Shown here: piece after piece, positions 44,434-55,400 of the stretch
Layout of the letters: every line of letters starts with the position of its first letter
Numbering within the stretch: position 1 is the first letter of the stretch
From: Blastopirellula sediminis
Lineage (GTDB): Bacteria > Planctomycetota > Planctomycetia > Pirellulales > Pirellulaceae
DNA length: 64,000 nt
Assembly: GCF_020966755.1 (NCBI RefSeq)
Contig: NZ_JAJKFT010000004.1
Location: forward strand, 1,612,001-1,676,000
Direction of reading: 5' to 3'
Notes under the pieces: generated by a model
What the model saw: only the letters and a program-made list of their open reading frames with translations
Databases searched by the model: none
What the model was told of the DNA's origin: nothing
Translations under genes and position numbers: made by a program

Positions 44434-46080
44434 TTAGTGAGAACTCGCTAACGCCGCGTCGACGATCTCTTGCGCTTCGCTCACGATCGAATCGAGATGG
44501 TCGGTTCCCTGGAAGCTTTCGGCGTAAATCTTGTAGATGTTCTCGGTCCCCGAAGGGCGGGCTGCAAACCAACCGTTGTCGGTCACCACCTTTAAACCTC
44601 CGATCGGCGCGTCGTTCCCCGGAGCCTTCGTCAACTTGGCTGTGATCGCGTCGCCTGCGAGCGTTGGGGCGGCGACCGCTTCCGGCGAAAGGTTCTTCAG
44701 CTTCTGCTTTTGCTCCGGCGTCGCTGCCGCGTCGATGCGCGTGTAGCAGGGGCTGCCGAACTCGGCTTCCAGCTCTTGGTAATGAATGCCGGGGTCTTTC
44801 TCGGTACGGGCCAGAATCTCCGCCGCTAACAGGTCCATGATGGGACCGTCTTTGTCGGTCGACCATACCGTCCCATCAAACCGCAGGAAGCTGGCCCCAG
44901 CGCTTTCTTCGCCACCGAAGCAAAACGACCCGTCATACAGTCCAGACACGAACCATTTGAAGCCGACCGGCACTTCGCACAGTCGCCGTCCCAGTTTGGC
45001 GACAACGCGATCAATCATGCTGCTGCTGACCAGCGTCTTACCGACCGCGACGTCCGGTTTCCAGTCGCGATGATTCAGCAAGTAGCGAATTGCGACCGCC
45101 AAAAAGTGGTTCGGATTCATCAGCCCGGAAGACGGGGCGACGATGCCATGACGATCGGCGTCGGGATCGTTGGCGAAGGCGAGCTGGAACTGATCCTTCA
45201 GGCTCAGCAGGCCCGCCATGGCGTAGGGGCTTGAGGGATCCATCCGGATCTTGCCGTCATGGTCGACCGTCATGAACGAGAAGGTCGGATCGATCTTCTT
45301 GTTCACCACCTTGATATCAAGGCCATAGACCGAGTTGATCGGCTCCCAGTAAGGTTCGGCGGCGCCGCCGAGCGGATCGACCCCCAGACTGAGTCCCGCC
45401 GCACGGATCGCCTCCATGTCGACGATGTTCCTCAGGTCTTGTACGTAAGGTAGGACCAGGTCTTCCTCATGCGTCGTGGCGGCCTTCAGGGCGGACTCGA
45501 AGGGAATCCGCTTCACGTCGGCGTTGCCGTCGCGCAAGAGGTCGTTGGCTCGCTTCTGAACCCAGTTGGTAATGTCGACGTCGGCCGGGCCACCGTTGGT
45601 CGGATTGTATTTGAAACCCCCGTCCGTTGGCGGGTTGTGCGACGGCGTGATGACGATGCCATCGGCAAGATGTTCCTGGCGGCCTTGGTTGTAAACCAGG
45701 ATCGCGCGGGAAATGACCGGCGTCGGCGTGACGCCGTCGTCCTTCTGAATAATCGTTTCGACTTCGTTGGCGGCCAGCACTTCGAGCGCAGTTCGCTGAG
45801 CCGGCGCCGAAAGAGCGTGGGTATCCTTCCCCATGTAGAGCGGGCCCGTGGTCCCCTGCATCTTGCGATATTCGCAAATCGCCTGGGTGACGGCCAGGAT
45901 GTGGGCCTCGGTAAAGGTATTTTGCGACGGCGTTCCCCGGTGACCGCTCGTTCCGAAGCTCACCAGCTCGTTCGGATCGTCGAGATTGGGGCGACGCTCA
46001 TAATAGAGACGCTCCAATTCGGCCAAATCGACCAACATTTCCAGCGGGGCCGGTTTGCCGGCGAGAGGGGAAAGCGCCAT
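44434..46080 (-). CDS. pgm: phosphoglucomutase (alpha-D-glucose phosphate type)
   Basis: The 548-residue protein has the start-region [16 protein letters not shown], the phosphoserine loop [18 protein letters not shown], the metal loop [14 protein letters not shown] and the sugar loop [15 protein letters not shown]. It interconverts glucose 1-phosphate from glycogen phosphorylase with glucose 6-phosphate. It lies between glgP and malQ, 22 bases after glgP, so the three are one operon for glycogen use. Confidence 0.95.
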   Translation of the reverse strand: MALSPLAGKPAPLEMLVDLAELERLYYERRPNLDDPNELVSFGTSGHRGTPSQNTFTEAHILAVTQAICEYRKMQGTTGPLYMGKDTHALSAPAQRTALEVLAANEVETIIQKDDGVTPTPVISRAILVYNQGRQEHLADGIVITPSHNPPTDGGFKYNPTNGGPADVDITNWVQKRANDLLRDGNADVKRIPFESALKAATTHEEDLVLPYVQDLRNIVDMEAIRAAGLSLGVDPLGGAAEPYWEPINSVYGLDIKVVNKKIDPTFSFMTVDHDGKIRMDPSSPYAMAGLLSLKDQFQLAFANDPDADRHGIVAPSSGLMNPNHFLAVAIRYLLNHRDWKPDVAVGKTLVSSSMIDRVVAKLGRRLCEVPVGFKWFVSGLYDGSFCFGGEESAGASFLRFDGTVWSTDKDGPIMDLLAAEILARTEKDPGIHYQELEAEFGSPCYTRIDAAATPEQKQKLKNLSPEAVAAPTLAGDAITAKLTKAPGNDAPIGGLKVVTDNGWFAARPSGTENIYKIYAESFQGTDHLDSIVSEAQEIVDAALASSH

Positions 46081-46102
46081 GACTCATTCCTTGTAGTAAT
46101 TC

Positions 46103-48625
46103 TTAGTCGAAAGTCACGGGGCAGGGTTCGACCTTCCAAATGTCGGCGGCGTACTCCGCAATCGTTCGATCGCTGGAGAATTTTCCGCTACTAGCGACGT
46201 TTAAAAGGGCCTTCCGTGCCCAGGCGTGTGGATCTGCGTAAAGCTCTCGCACCAACAGATCGGCTTCCAGGTACGATCCCAGGTCGGCGAGATGCATGTA
46301 ATAGTCTCCCCGTGAAAGTAACGCATCCCGGATCGGAGAGAAAGCTCCCGGCTCGTAGCAACTCAATTGGTTCGTAAAAATCATGTCGAGCGCGTCGCGG
46401 GTTTCCTTCTCGTGCTCATAGTGCCAGTACGGATTGTAGTAGCTGCGGCTGTCGGCGACTTGTTCCGCCGTCAAGCCGAACAAGAAGAAGTTTTCTTCAC
46501 CTGCCGCTTCGGCCATTTCGATCGTCGCTCCATCCCGCGTCCCGAGCGTCAACGCCCCGTTCATCATGAACTTCATGTTGCTCGTACCGCTCGCTTCGAA
46601 ACCGGCAGTGGAGATCTGATTGGAAACGTCGCTCGCCGGAATCAGTCGCTCCGCCTGCGAAACGCAGTAGTCAGGCAGAAACAAAACTTTCATCCGCCCA
46701 CGCATCAGCGGGTCGCCATCGATCGTCCCCGCCAGGTTATTGATGAACTTGATGATCACCTTGGCCAAGCGATAAGCGGGCGCCGCTTTGCCGGAGAAAA
46801 AGAAGGTCCGCGGAGCCATCTCGAGCGTCGGATTCTCACGCAGTCGTCGGTAGAGGATCAGAACTCGTAGCGCGTTGAGTAGCTGCCGCTTGTATTCGTG
46901 GATCCGCTTGATCTGGCAGTCGAAAATGCTGTCCGGATCAACCACTTCGCCGGTCGTTCGGTGGAGCCAATCGGCGAAGGCGACCTTGGCGCAGCGTTTG
47001 GCATGCCGAAACTCATCCTGCATGCCGCGATCTTCAGCGAGCGGACGCAACTTTTCCAGTTCGCTGAGGTCGGTAACCCAGCTGTCGCCGATCGCATCGG
47101 TAATCAACTTCGACAACGTCGGGTTGCACATCTGCAGCCAGCGCCGCTGCGTTACGCCGTTCGTTTTGTTGCTGAACCGTTCCGGAAACATCTCGGCGAG
47201 ATCCTTCACGGTATGGGTGCGCAGCAGTCGCGAGTGAATCGCCGCGACGCCGTTGGTGCAGTGCGAACCGACGATCGCCAGGTTGGCCATTCGTACGTGC
47301 TGCGTTTCCCCTTCTTCGATCAAGCTGATCCGCTGCACCTTCTCCTCGTCGCCGGGGTAGCGCGTCCGAACGTCGATTAACAGGCGGCCATTGATTTCGT
47401 AGATGATTTCCAGATGGCGAGGAAGGAGCGCGCGGAACCACTCGACGGGCCATTTCTCGAGCGCTTCGGGCAACAGCGTGTGATTCGTATAGCCTAGCGT
47501 CCGCTGCGTCAGGTCCCAGGCCTTTTCCCAGGAGAGTTCGGCGTCGTCCAGTAAGATCCGCATCAACTCGAGGACCGACATCGTGGGATGCGTATCGTTG
47601 AGCTGGATCGCCGCCTTCTCCGGTAAGAGATTCCAATCGTCGTTGCTCTGTCGGAAGCGGCGAATCAGGTCGGCCAACGAGCAAGCGACCAGGAAATACT
47701 CCTGCACGAAGCGGAGCCCTTGTCCCTTGCTCGTGGAGTCGTCGGGGTAGAGGACGCGAGTCAGCGATTCCGCTTCGAGCGTTTCGGCGACCGCGCCGAC
47801 AAAGTCGCCGCCGCTGAACTCTTCAAAATTGAAGTAGTCATGGGCCGCCGCTTCCCACAGTCGCAGCGTGTTGATCGTTTTTCCCCCGAATCCCACGATC
47901 GGCCGATCGTAGGGAACGCCAATCAAGCGAGACTCCTTTCCTGGAACGGCGCGCAGCGAACCGCCGCAAACTTCAAACGAACAATTGAGCGAGACTTCGA
48001 CCTTCTCGTGCGGTCTGGCGACTTCCCACGGATCGCCGCGGCGGAGCCAGTTGTCGGGCTGCTCCTTTTGCCAGCCGTCCTGAATAATCTGTTTGAAGAT
48101 CCCGTATTCATAACGGAGGCCATACCCCATGGCCGGGATTTGCATGGTCGCCATCGAGTCGAGGAAGCAAGCTGCCAAACGGCCGAGTCCGCCGTTACCC
48201 AAACCAGCGTCGGGCTCCTCTTCCAGCAGTTCGTGCCAATCAAGATCCTTCCGCTCGGCGAACTTCGGAATCAGCTGAGCGAGCAGCAAGTTGGTAATGT
48301 TGTTGATGAGCGAGCGGCCGATCAAAAACTCCATCGAGAGATAGTAGACTCGCTTGGCGTCTTCGCGCTGATAGGTTTCCTCGGTTGCGATCCAGCGCTG
48401 CGAAAGGATGTCGCGAATCGAACGAGCGGCCGCCTCAAATCGTTCGCGGGCGCCAACGGCGTTTGGCGACATGACGTTGTCGAAAACGATATGCCGATCG
48501 TAGAAGGCATGCTCGACGCCGGTGATTGGAACGGGGCCGCAGCCATATTGGCGAATCAACTGCTGGATGTCCGCGTGATGATTGGAACTCGCGGCTTCCG
48601 ACTTCTTCAGCGTTTGGGGATTCAT
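46103..48625 (-). CDS. glgP: GlgP, glycogen/maltodextrin phosphorylase
   Basis: The 840-residue protein is a full-length GT35 phosphorylase. It shows EEEPDAGLGNGGLGRLAACFLDSMAT, LNDTHPTMSVLELMRILLD, KIRRIHEYKRQLLN-type (KRIHEYKRQLLNALR) and the PLP region EASGTSNMKFMMNGALTLGTRDGA. It releases glucose 1-phosphate from glycogen. AGGAG precedes its ATG. It is the first gene of the glgP-pgm-malQ-rpe-rpiB set. Confidence 0.96.
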   Translation of the reverse strand: MNPQTLKKSEAASSNHHADIQQLIRQYGCGPVPITGVEHAFYDRHIVFDNVMSPNAVGARERFEAAARSIRDILSQRWIATEETYQREDAKRVYYLSMEFLIGRSLINNITNLLLAQLIPKFAERKDLDWHELLEEEPDAGLGNGGLGRLAACFLDSMATMQIPAMGYGLRYEYGIFKQIIQDGWQKEQPDNWLRRGDPWEVARPHEKVEVSLNCSFEVCGGSLRAVPGKESRLIGVPYDRPIVGFGGKTINTLRLWEAAAHDYFNFEEFSGGDFVGAVAETLEAESLTRVLYPDDSTSKGQGLRFVQEYFLVACSLADLIRRFRQSNDDWNLLPEKAAIQLNDTHPTMSVLELMRILLDDAELSWEKAWDLTQRTLGYTNHTLLPEALEKWPVEWFRALLPRHLEIIYEINGRLLIDVRTRYPGDEEKVQRISLIEEGETQHVRMANLAIVGSHCTNGVAAIHSRLLRTHTVKDLAEMFPERFSNKTNGVTQRRWLQMCNPTLSKLITDAIGDSWVTDLSELEKLRPLAEDRGMQDEFRHAKRCAKVAFADWLHRTTGEVVDPDSIFDCQIKRIHEYKRQLLNALRVLILYRRLRENPTLEMAPRTFFFSGKAAPAYRLAKVIIKFINNLAGTIDGDPLMRGRMKVLFLPDYCVSQAERLIPASDVSNQISTAGFEASGTSNMKFMMNGALTLGTRDGATIEMAEAAGEENFFLFGLTAEQVADSRSYYNPYWHYEHEKETRDALDMIFTNQLSCYEPGAFSPIRDALLSRGDYYMHLADLGSYLEADLLVRELYADPHAWARKALLNVASSGKFSSDRTIAEYAADIWKVEPCPVTFD

Positions 48626-48826
48626 GCGGTAAACTCCTCTCGCTCGACCTATTTAGCAAAGGGCCATATCGAAACGGAGTCGTTGCTGAACGCCTCCGCG
48701 AGCAACCACGCATCTGCCGGCGAGGTTAAACTCGCCACGGTTCTATTCTAGCAGTCTTTCAGGCCTTCCGCGTACAGGCCCAATACTGCAGGGTGGCGAT
48801 GTAGAATCCCGCTCGGCGGTAAGCGC

Positions 48827-50215
48827 CTAGTCGGCGACAATCGACGCTACTTCCGACTCTTCTTTCGCTTCTTCCAGCTTAGCCGCGTTGGAAAGGGTAC
48901 GGTCGAGCAGCGAATCGTAGATCGGTTTGCTTCCCAAGAGTTGGGCCGTAATGCTGGCGACAATGCAGGTAACGATTAACACCCCCAGCAAATCGAAGCT
49001 GGAGGTCAACTCGGCGACCAGCACGATGCCGGTCAACGGCGCTCGTACGGTGGCAGCGAAGAGTCCTCCCATCGCCGCCAAAGCGAAGACGCCAGGGGGA
49101 ACTTCAACATACGGCACGTATTCCTTCGTAATCACGCCGAAGCACATGCCGATGATGGCGCCAATCGCCAACATGGGAGCGAAGATGCCGCCGGGGACGC
49201 CGGAACTGTAGCTGAGAAACGTCATCCCAGTCCGGACAATTAACAGAACTACCAGGATGTGCAGGAAAGCGGTATTGGCGAACACGGCTTGGACAAACGT
49301 GCCGCCACCTCCGACGAAGCTGGGGGCAAGCAGCATCAGCGCCCCGGCGAGCCCACCCAAGACGAGTGCGAACAAGAATCTCGCTCGCGAACTCATGCGA
49401 TCAAAGAACGCTAGGCAGGCCAACAGCGACGTGTTGAAACCGGCGCCGCAAATTCCAATCAAAATTCCCAGGCCCACGTAGAGCGGAAGCTGTTCGAGAA
49501 TCAGTTGCGGAAAAGGAGCGATCTCGGACATCGAGAATTTCAGTTCGATCGGCAGCAGCGGCCCGATGCCAAACACCTGATCGTTCATCACCTTGGCCGT
49601 CAATGAGGCGATCGCAACGGCATGGATCGCGATGAACGAAAAGTGAAACCGATTACGCATCTCTTCCATGACGAATAAGATGCTCGCCAGCGGCGCGCCA
49701 AAAGCCGCGCTTAATCCAGCCGCAGCGCCGGCGGCCAGCAGGGTATTCATCGTTTCGGGATCGGCATTTGTTTTTTCCCCAATCCATTTACCGACGCAAC
49801 CTCCCATGTGAACCGTCGGTCCTTCACGTCCCAGGACCAATCCGGCGCCAATCGCCAGGATCCCGCCGACGAACTTGACGATCATGACCCGCACCCATCG
49901 CATCGTGCGCAGGCCGGCCATGGCGCCTTCGATCTCTTGAATGCCGCTTCCGCCGGCCTCGGGAGCGAATCGGACGACCATCCAATAAGCGGAGACGGTC
50001 ATCACAGCGCCGATCAGCGACGCAGCGACGATCGAAAGGGCAGTCTCGCCGCCAAGTTGGGCCGCAATCGCCGTATGAAATGCGTAGGCCTGATCGAGGC
50101 AATAGTGAAACGCGGCGCCGAGGGAGCCAGCGATCAAACCAACCGGCAGAGCCAAAAGGTAGGCGCGCGGAAATCCGATCAGGCGTCCCCCGTGAATCTC
50201 CTCGTTGCGTTTCAT
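48827..50215 (-). CDS. ClC-family chloride channel/H+-Cl- exchanger
   Basis: The 462-residue membrane protein has the ClC filter motifs GGSGIQEIEGA, GREGPTVHMGG (with the gating Glu) and GVPGGIFAPMLAIG, and about ten hydrophobic segments. The internal proton-transfer Glu position is kept (FVMEEMRN). It probably exchanges chloride or another halide for protons. No CBS domain follows the membrane part. It is a single gene downstream of, and separate from, glgP. Confidence 0.92.
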   Translation of the reverse strand: MKRNEEIHGGRLIGFPRAYLLALPVGLIAGSLGAAFHYCLDQAYAFHTAIAAQLGGETALSIVAASLIGAVMTVSAYWMVVRFAPEAGGSGIQEIEGAMAGLRTMRWVRVMIVKFVGGILAIGAGLVLGREGPTVHMGGCVGKWIGEKTNADPETMNTLLAAGAAAGLSAAFGAPLASILFVMEEMRNRFHFSFIAIHAVAIASLTAKVMNDQVFGIGPLLPIELKFSMSEIAPFPQLILEQLPLYVGLGILIGICGAGFNTSLLACLAFFDRMSSRARFLFALVLGGLAGALMLLAPSFVGGGGTFVQAVFANTAFLHILVVLLIVRTGMTFLSYSSGVPGGIFAPMLAIGAIIGMCFGVITKEYVPYVEVPPGVFALAAMGGLFAATVRAPLTGIVLVAELTSSFDLLGVLIVTCIVASITAQLLGSKPIYDSLLDRTLSNAAKLEEAKEESEVASIVAD

Positions 50216-50535
50216 AGTCGATTCCGTGAAGAGACCGGTTCCAGACTGCAGGGCGTCATTATCTCAGGTTCCACGTTCCCTGTTGTCCTGCCGCCCGAAC
50301 TCTCCCCCAGCTGATTCTTCGTCCGCGATCGCGTGATACTTTCGCTTAATTCGGGGAAGTTTGCGTCTGGCGGCGGAGATTCCGGCTTTAACGATTTTGT
50401 CGCCTCCTCGTCACCATACCGAAGTTCCTCCCTTTAGGAAACCATTTGCAAAAAGAGGGGCGCAGAAACGGCGGCCTTAGAAGTAGAATCGTGGATGTCA
50501 TGGTCAAAGTCGGTGCTCGTCTCAGGAGCCGTTTC
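50216..50535. other. gap between the ClC and STAS genes
   Basis: About 320 bases between divergent genes hold no convincing gene. Only the AGGAG site for the STAS gene (near 50524) and probable promoters are expected here; no specific motif stands out. Confidence 0.5.
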
Positions 50536-50892
50536 ATGGCTATCAATGTCGAACAGTTCGAGGGTCGCGACGTCGTGCTGCTGATGCCGACGGAAGAATT
50601 GTTGTCCGCCACGGTGATCGAGGCGATTCAGACGCTCACCGACACTTACCTCACCAAGCGGGTCATTCTCGATTTGCGTGCGATTCGGTCGCTGGTCAGC
50701 GGCAGTCTCTACCCCGACGCCGAGCCGTTCTCCCCGCTGTTGAAACTCCAGAATCGATTGCAGGAGGGAAAGCGGGAACTGGTGCTCTGCAACCTGCGAA
50801 CTGAATTGGCCGAGGTGTTTCGGCTTATTCGCTTCGACAAAGTCTTGAATGTCCAGGCCGATCGGGCGACGACGCTCGCCGACGTCGAATAG
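50536..50892 (+). CDS. STAS-domain (anti-sigma antagonist-like) protein
   Basis: From the ATG at 50536 (AGGAG seven bases upstream) the protein has 118 residues. The pattern INVEQFEGRDVVLLMPTEELLSA, KRVILDLRAIRSLVSGSLYPDAEPFSPLLKLQNRLQ and ELVLCNLRTELAEVFRLIRFDKV is that of STAS domains. The usual phosphorylated Ser sits in the LRAIRSLVSGSL region. It may act in a partner-switching pathway, but no kinase or phosphatase is adjacent. Confidence 0.78.
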   Translation: MAINVEQFEGRDVVLLMPTEELLSATVIEAIQTLTDTYLTKRVILDLRAIRSLVSGSLYPDAEPFSPLLKLQNRLQEGKRELVLCNLRTELAEVFRLIRFDKVLNVQADRATTLADVE

Positions 50893-50979
50893 CTGGAAAG
50901 TCAGGCTGCGCGGAGCTAACATAGACCCTTTCCTGCCTGTCGTCCTTCCCACTTGATCCTTCTTTTGCCTGCCTGACCA

Positions 50980-52026
50980 ATGCCACGATTATTGTTGCGA
51001 CCCACGTACCATCTCTTGGCGGCCTTCTTCGTATTCGCTCTGGTTCCGAACATTGGTGTTGAGATGATTCAAGCCGCTGACGCTCGCCGCGACTATGTCG
51101 AAGCGGAAGTCGTCAGCTCTTTTGACAAGACGCGACAGCCGCTTCGGTACATCCTGCCAACGGGAGACGGCAAAGCGGCGCGTCCGGTCTTGGTGTTTCT
51201 GCATTCGTGGAGCACCGACTATCATCTCGAGCAACCGGAATGGGTAAACGCAGCGCTCCAGCGCGGCTGGATCTTCATGGAGCCGAACTTTCGCGGACCG
51301 AACAAACGCCCAGAAGCGTGCGGATCGGAAGCGGCTCAAGCCGATATTCTTGACAGCGTCACTTTCGCCATCGAAAAGCTGAACGCCGATCCGAAGCGGA
51401 TCTATTTGGCGGGCGCTTCCGGCGGCGGACACATGTCGATGTTAATGGCCGGCCGCCATCCAGAGCGGTTCACCGCCGTCTCGGCCTGGGTTGGCATCAC
51501 CGATTTGGCGAAGTGGTACGAAGAGCACACCGTCAAAGGCGTTCCCCAGAACTACGCCAAGATGCTGGCGAAGTCTTGCGGCGGAGCCCCCGGCGATAGT
51601 CCGCAAGTGGACCAAGAGTACCAGAGCCGTTCTCCCCTGACTTGGATCACGCGAATCGGCGATCTGCCGATCGATATCGCCGCTGGCGTCCACGATGGGC
51701 AAACCGGCTCGGTCCCATTCCAACATTCGATCCGCGCCTACAACAAGATCGCCGCCCAGCGCGGCGCCGCCGTCGTCAGCGAAGAAGAGATGCAGCAGCT
51801 TTGGGACAACAGCCAACTGACCAGCCCGCACCCGCAAGATACCGAAGTCGACTCGACCTACGGCCGCGATCTCAAACTGCGTCGCAACGCCGGCACCGCT
51901 CGCATTACGATCTTCGAGGGCGGACACGAAGGACTTGCCGAAGCGGCCTGCGCCTGTTTGGAAGAGTACGAGCGTCCAACCAAGTCCTCCTCTGCTGTCA
52001 ACGGAGCGGAGAAGTCTGGTAAGTAG
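50980..52026 (+). CDS. secreted alpha/beta hydrolase (prolyl oligopeptidase/esterase-like)
   Basis: The 348-residue protein has an N-terminal signal peptide (hydrophobic LLAAFFVFALVPNIGVEMIQAADA) and an alpha/beta-hydrolase core: VLVFLHSWSTDYH oxyanion loop, FMEPNFRGPNKRPEACG, and nucleophile elbow LAGASGGGHMSML with Ser. The catalytic His is probably in FEGGHEGL. It resembles S9 peptidases/acetylxylan esterases; substrate unknown. It is monocistronic. Confidence 0.8.
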   Translation: MPRLLLRPTYHLLAAFFVFALVPNIGVEMIQAADARRDYVEAEVVSSFDKTRQPLRYILPTGDGKAARPVLVFLHSWSTDYHLEQPEWVNAALQRGWIFMEPNFRGPNKRPEACGSEAAQADILDSVTFAIEKLNADPKRIYLAGASGGGHMSMLMAGRHPERFTAVSAWVGITDLAKWYEEHTVKGVPQNYAKMLAKSCGGAPGDSPQVDQEYQSRSPLTWITRIGDLPIDIAAGVHDGQTGSVPFQHSIRAYNKIAAQRGAAVVSEEEMQQLWDNSQLTSPHPQDTEVDSTYGRDLKLRRNAGTARITIFEGGHEGLAEAACACLEEYERPTKSSSAVNGAEKSGK

Positions 52027-52101
52027 TTTCCCCTCAACGCCAAACTTGGCATACTGCGGCGGGATCCTACTCTCACGGCGAACACTGACCAGAACGGCCA
52101 C

Positions 52102-52140
52102 AAAAAAAGCCTTTACGCAATCAGTAAATGCGTAAAGGCT
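52102..52140 (-). terminator. Rho-independent terminator of the tRNA-Pro gene
   Basis: AGCCTTTACGCA and TGCGTAAAGGCT form a 12-bp stem; on the minus strand it is followed by seven T. It lies just downstream of the tRNA gene. Confidence 0.88.
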
Positions 52141-52148
52141 CGTTAAAG

Positions 52149-52223
52149 TCGGGGTAACAGGATTCGAACCTGCGACCTTTTGACCCCCAGTCAAACGCGC
52201 TAACCAGGCTGCGCTATACCCCG
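52149..52223 (-). tRNA. tRNA-Pro (anticodon GGG)
   Basis: The minus strand folds into a full cloverleaf. The acceptor stem pairs CGGGGTA with TACCCCG. The anticodon loop CTGGGGG within TTTGA/TCAAA gives anticodon GGG. The T arm is GCAGG-TTCGAAT-CCTGT. CCA is not encoded. It stands alone between the hydrolase and the hydantoinase gene. Confidence 0.95.
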
Positions 52224-52485
52224 CGGCGTCAAACAATTTTGACGAAACCGGCAATTTACACCGGGTTAAAATCTGTGACAAGGCCGGACCGGCGGCGGTT
52301 CGGCTGGGGCTCGGGAAATTGAGGGGCAAATCGCTGGGATTGCGGCGAAAAGCGATTTTGCCGGCGAAAATTTGCGGCGCTTCGGGGCGGTTTTCCACTT
52401 CGGCCCATCTACTCACGCGGCGGAAATCGCTCGATACTCGACGGTCGCGGCTTGCGAGCAACTTTGACCGCCAAGTGAAGTGACG

Positions 52486-55400
52486 ATGGTGAAGCGAATC
52501 GAATTCTGGATTGACGTCGGCGGGACGTTTACCGACTGCTTAATGCGACGCGACGGCGAAATTCGCCGTATCAAGGTGCTCAGTTCCGGCAAGTTGCAAG
52601 GAACGATCGGCGCCGACAGTTCGCCTGGGGCGATCGTCGATGGCGCGCGGCGGCAGGATCCGTCGAATGTCTGGCGCGGGTATCGTTTGCAGTTGCTCAG
52701 CGAACAGGGGGAGCCGCTTGCCGCGCGGCGGATCGTGCAGTTTGATGCGACCGCGGGACGGATGACCCTCGATCGTCCTTTTGATTCGCCGCCGCTCGCC
52801 GGGGCGCTTTACTTGCTCGAAGGGGATGAAGAGGCGCCGCTGGTTGGGATGCGGCGGCTGCTGGGACTTGCTCGCGACGAGGCGCTGCCGGCCGTCGACG
52901 TTCGTCTGGGAACGACGCGTGGAACGAATGCGCTGCTGACTCGGACCGGCGCTGACGTTGGCTTCGTGACGACGGCCGGCTTCGGCGACATCCTCGACAT
53001 CGGCTATCAAAATCGTCCGCAGTTGTTTCAGCTCAACATTCGCAAGTCGACGTCGCTGGTCCGCCGCGTTGTCGAATTGGAGGAACGTCTCGCGGCCGAT
53101 GGTTCTGTACTCGTTCCGCTGGACGAAGCGGAGACCGAATCGAAACTGAGTCAACTCTATGACTTGGGGATTCGGTCGTTGGCCATCACCTTGCTGCACG
53201 GCTATCGCAATCCGGAACATGAGCGGCAAGTCGAAGCGATCGCGCGGCGAGTGGGTTTCGCGGAAGTAAGCGCTTCGCACGAAGCGGCGCCGCTGATCAA
53301 ACTCGTCGCACGCGGCGATACGACGGTGGTCGACGCCTATTTGAATCCGATCCTTCGCGACTATGTCGGCGCGATTCAAGCGGCCCTTGGCGAAGGGAGC
53401 CGCTTGAGCCTCCTCACGTCGGCCGGCGGTTTGATCGCCGCCGAGAAGTTCTCCGGCAAAGATAGCATCTTGTCGGGACCGGCCGGGGGCGTCGTCGGTT
53501 ACGCTGCCGTCGCGCAGCAAGCGGGCTTCGGCAAAGCGATCGGCTTTGACATGGGGGGAACCAGTACCGACGTTTCCCGCTTTGACGGTTCGTTCGAGCG
53601 GCAATTCGAGACCGAAAAGGCAGGCGTTCGCATCGTCGCGCCGATGATGGCGATCGAAACGGTCGCCGCCGGCGGCGGATCGATTTGCGACTTCGACGGT
53701 GTGAAGCTGACGGTAGGTCCGGCCAGCGCCGGCGCCGATCCTGGTCCGGCTTGTTACGGTTGCGGCGGTCCGTTGACGGTGACCGACATCAATCTGGCGC
53801 TTGGCAAGCTGCAAGGGGCGCAGTTCCCGTTTCGTCTCGACAAAGAGGCGGTTGAGCGACGCTTGCAGGAGATCGCTCTGAAGATCGCCGCGACGACCGG
53901 ACAACAGATGACGCCGCGGGAGTTGGCTTCCGGCTTCCTGCAGATCGCCAACGCCAACATCGCCAAGGCGATTCGGACGATCTCGGTCGCCAAAGGTTAC
54001 GATCCGCGGGCCTACGCACTTGTGCCGTTTGGAGGCGCCGCGGGCCAGCATGCTTGCGCGGTGGCGGAGCTGCTGGGGATTGAAACGCTGATCTCGCATC
54101 CCGATGCCGGCATTCTGAGCGCCGTCGGTATTGGCGCCGCCGTTACCACGCGTTATGCGACGCGCGGCGTCTATCGCTTGCTGGCAGGAAGTGCGGAGTC
54201 GCTCGACGCGGTCTACGCCGATCTGCAAACCGAGGCGATCACTCAGGTCGCGGCCGAAGGAATTGATCAAGCGGAAATCGAATGTCGCGAAGAGATCGAG
54301 CTTCGTTATCGCGGGCTCGAAGCGTCCCTCTCGATTGCCGCTCGTCCCTTTGCCGATTTGGCCGAACGCTATCATGTCGCGCATGAGCGAAGATACGGCT
54401 ATTGTCGCCGTCAACAGGCGATCGAAGTGGTCGCCGCGCGGGTCGAAGCGATCGCTCAAGAAGGTCGCGATCAAAAGGGGAGCCAGCCTGGCGAGTCGTA
54501 TTCGCCGGAACCGACGGGGCGCGTCCCTGTTCTGTTCGCCGGCAGCGAACGGGAAACGCCGACCTACCAGCGCGAGCAATTGCGCGTCGGGGCCATTATC
54601 GAAGGTCCAGCGCTGATCGCGGAACGATTGGCGACCACCGTGATCGATCCAGGCTGGAGCGCTGAAGTATGGAGCGGCGGCGAACTGGTGATGCGGCATC
54701 ACGGCGATTCCGCCGAGTCGCACGCGACAACAATCGATGCCGACGTCGCTGATCCGGTCTTGCTTGAGATCATCAACAACCAGTTCGCCGCGATCGCCGA
54801 GCAGATGGGGGTCGCGCTGCAAAACACGTCGGTCAGCGTCAACGTGAAAGAGCGGCTCGACTTCAGCTGTGCGATCTTCACCGGCGACGGCGACTTGATC
54901 GCCAACGCTCCTCATATCCCTGTCCATCTCGGCGCGATGGGAGAGACGGTCAAAGCGACGATCGCCGCCAATCCGCAGATGCGTCGCGGCAGCGCGTTCG
55001 TGACTAACAATCCGTACCGCGGCGGTTCGCACTTGCCCGACGTGACGGTGATTACGCCGGTTTACATCGGAGAGAACGTTGCGAGTCCGCAGTTCTTCGC
55101 CGCAAGTCGGGCCCATCATGCCGAGATCGGCGGGATCGCCGCCGGGTCGATGCCTTCGGGGTCGAAGACGTTGGCGGAAGAAGGGGTGTTGATCGACAAC
55201 TTCCAGCTGATGTGCGACGGCGTCGCCGATTGGGAAGGGCTCGAAGCAATTCTCCGTGGGGCGAAGTATCCGTCGCGCAACGTCGCCGACAATCTGGCGG
55301 ACGTCGCCGCGCAAGTCGCCGCCAATCAGCATGGGCGAATCGATCTTGAGACGATGGTCGCCGGCTACGGTTTGCCGGTCGTCGAGCAATACGCGCGGCA

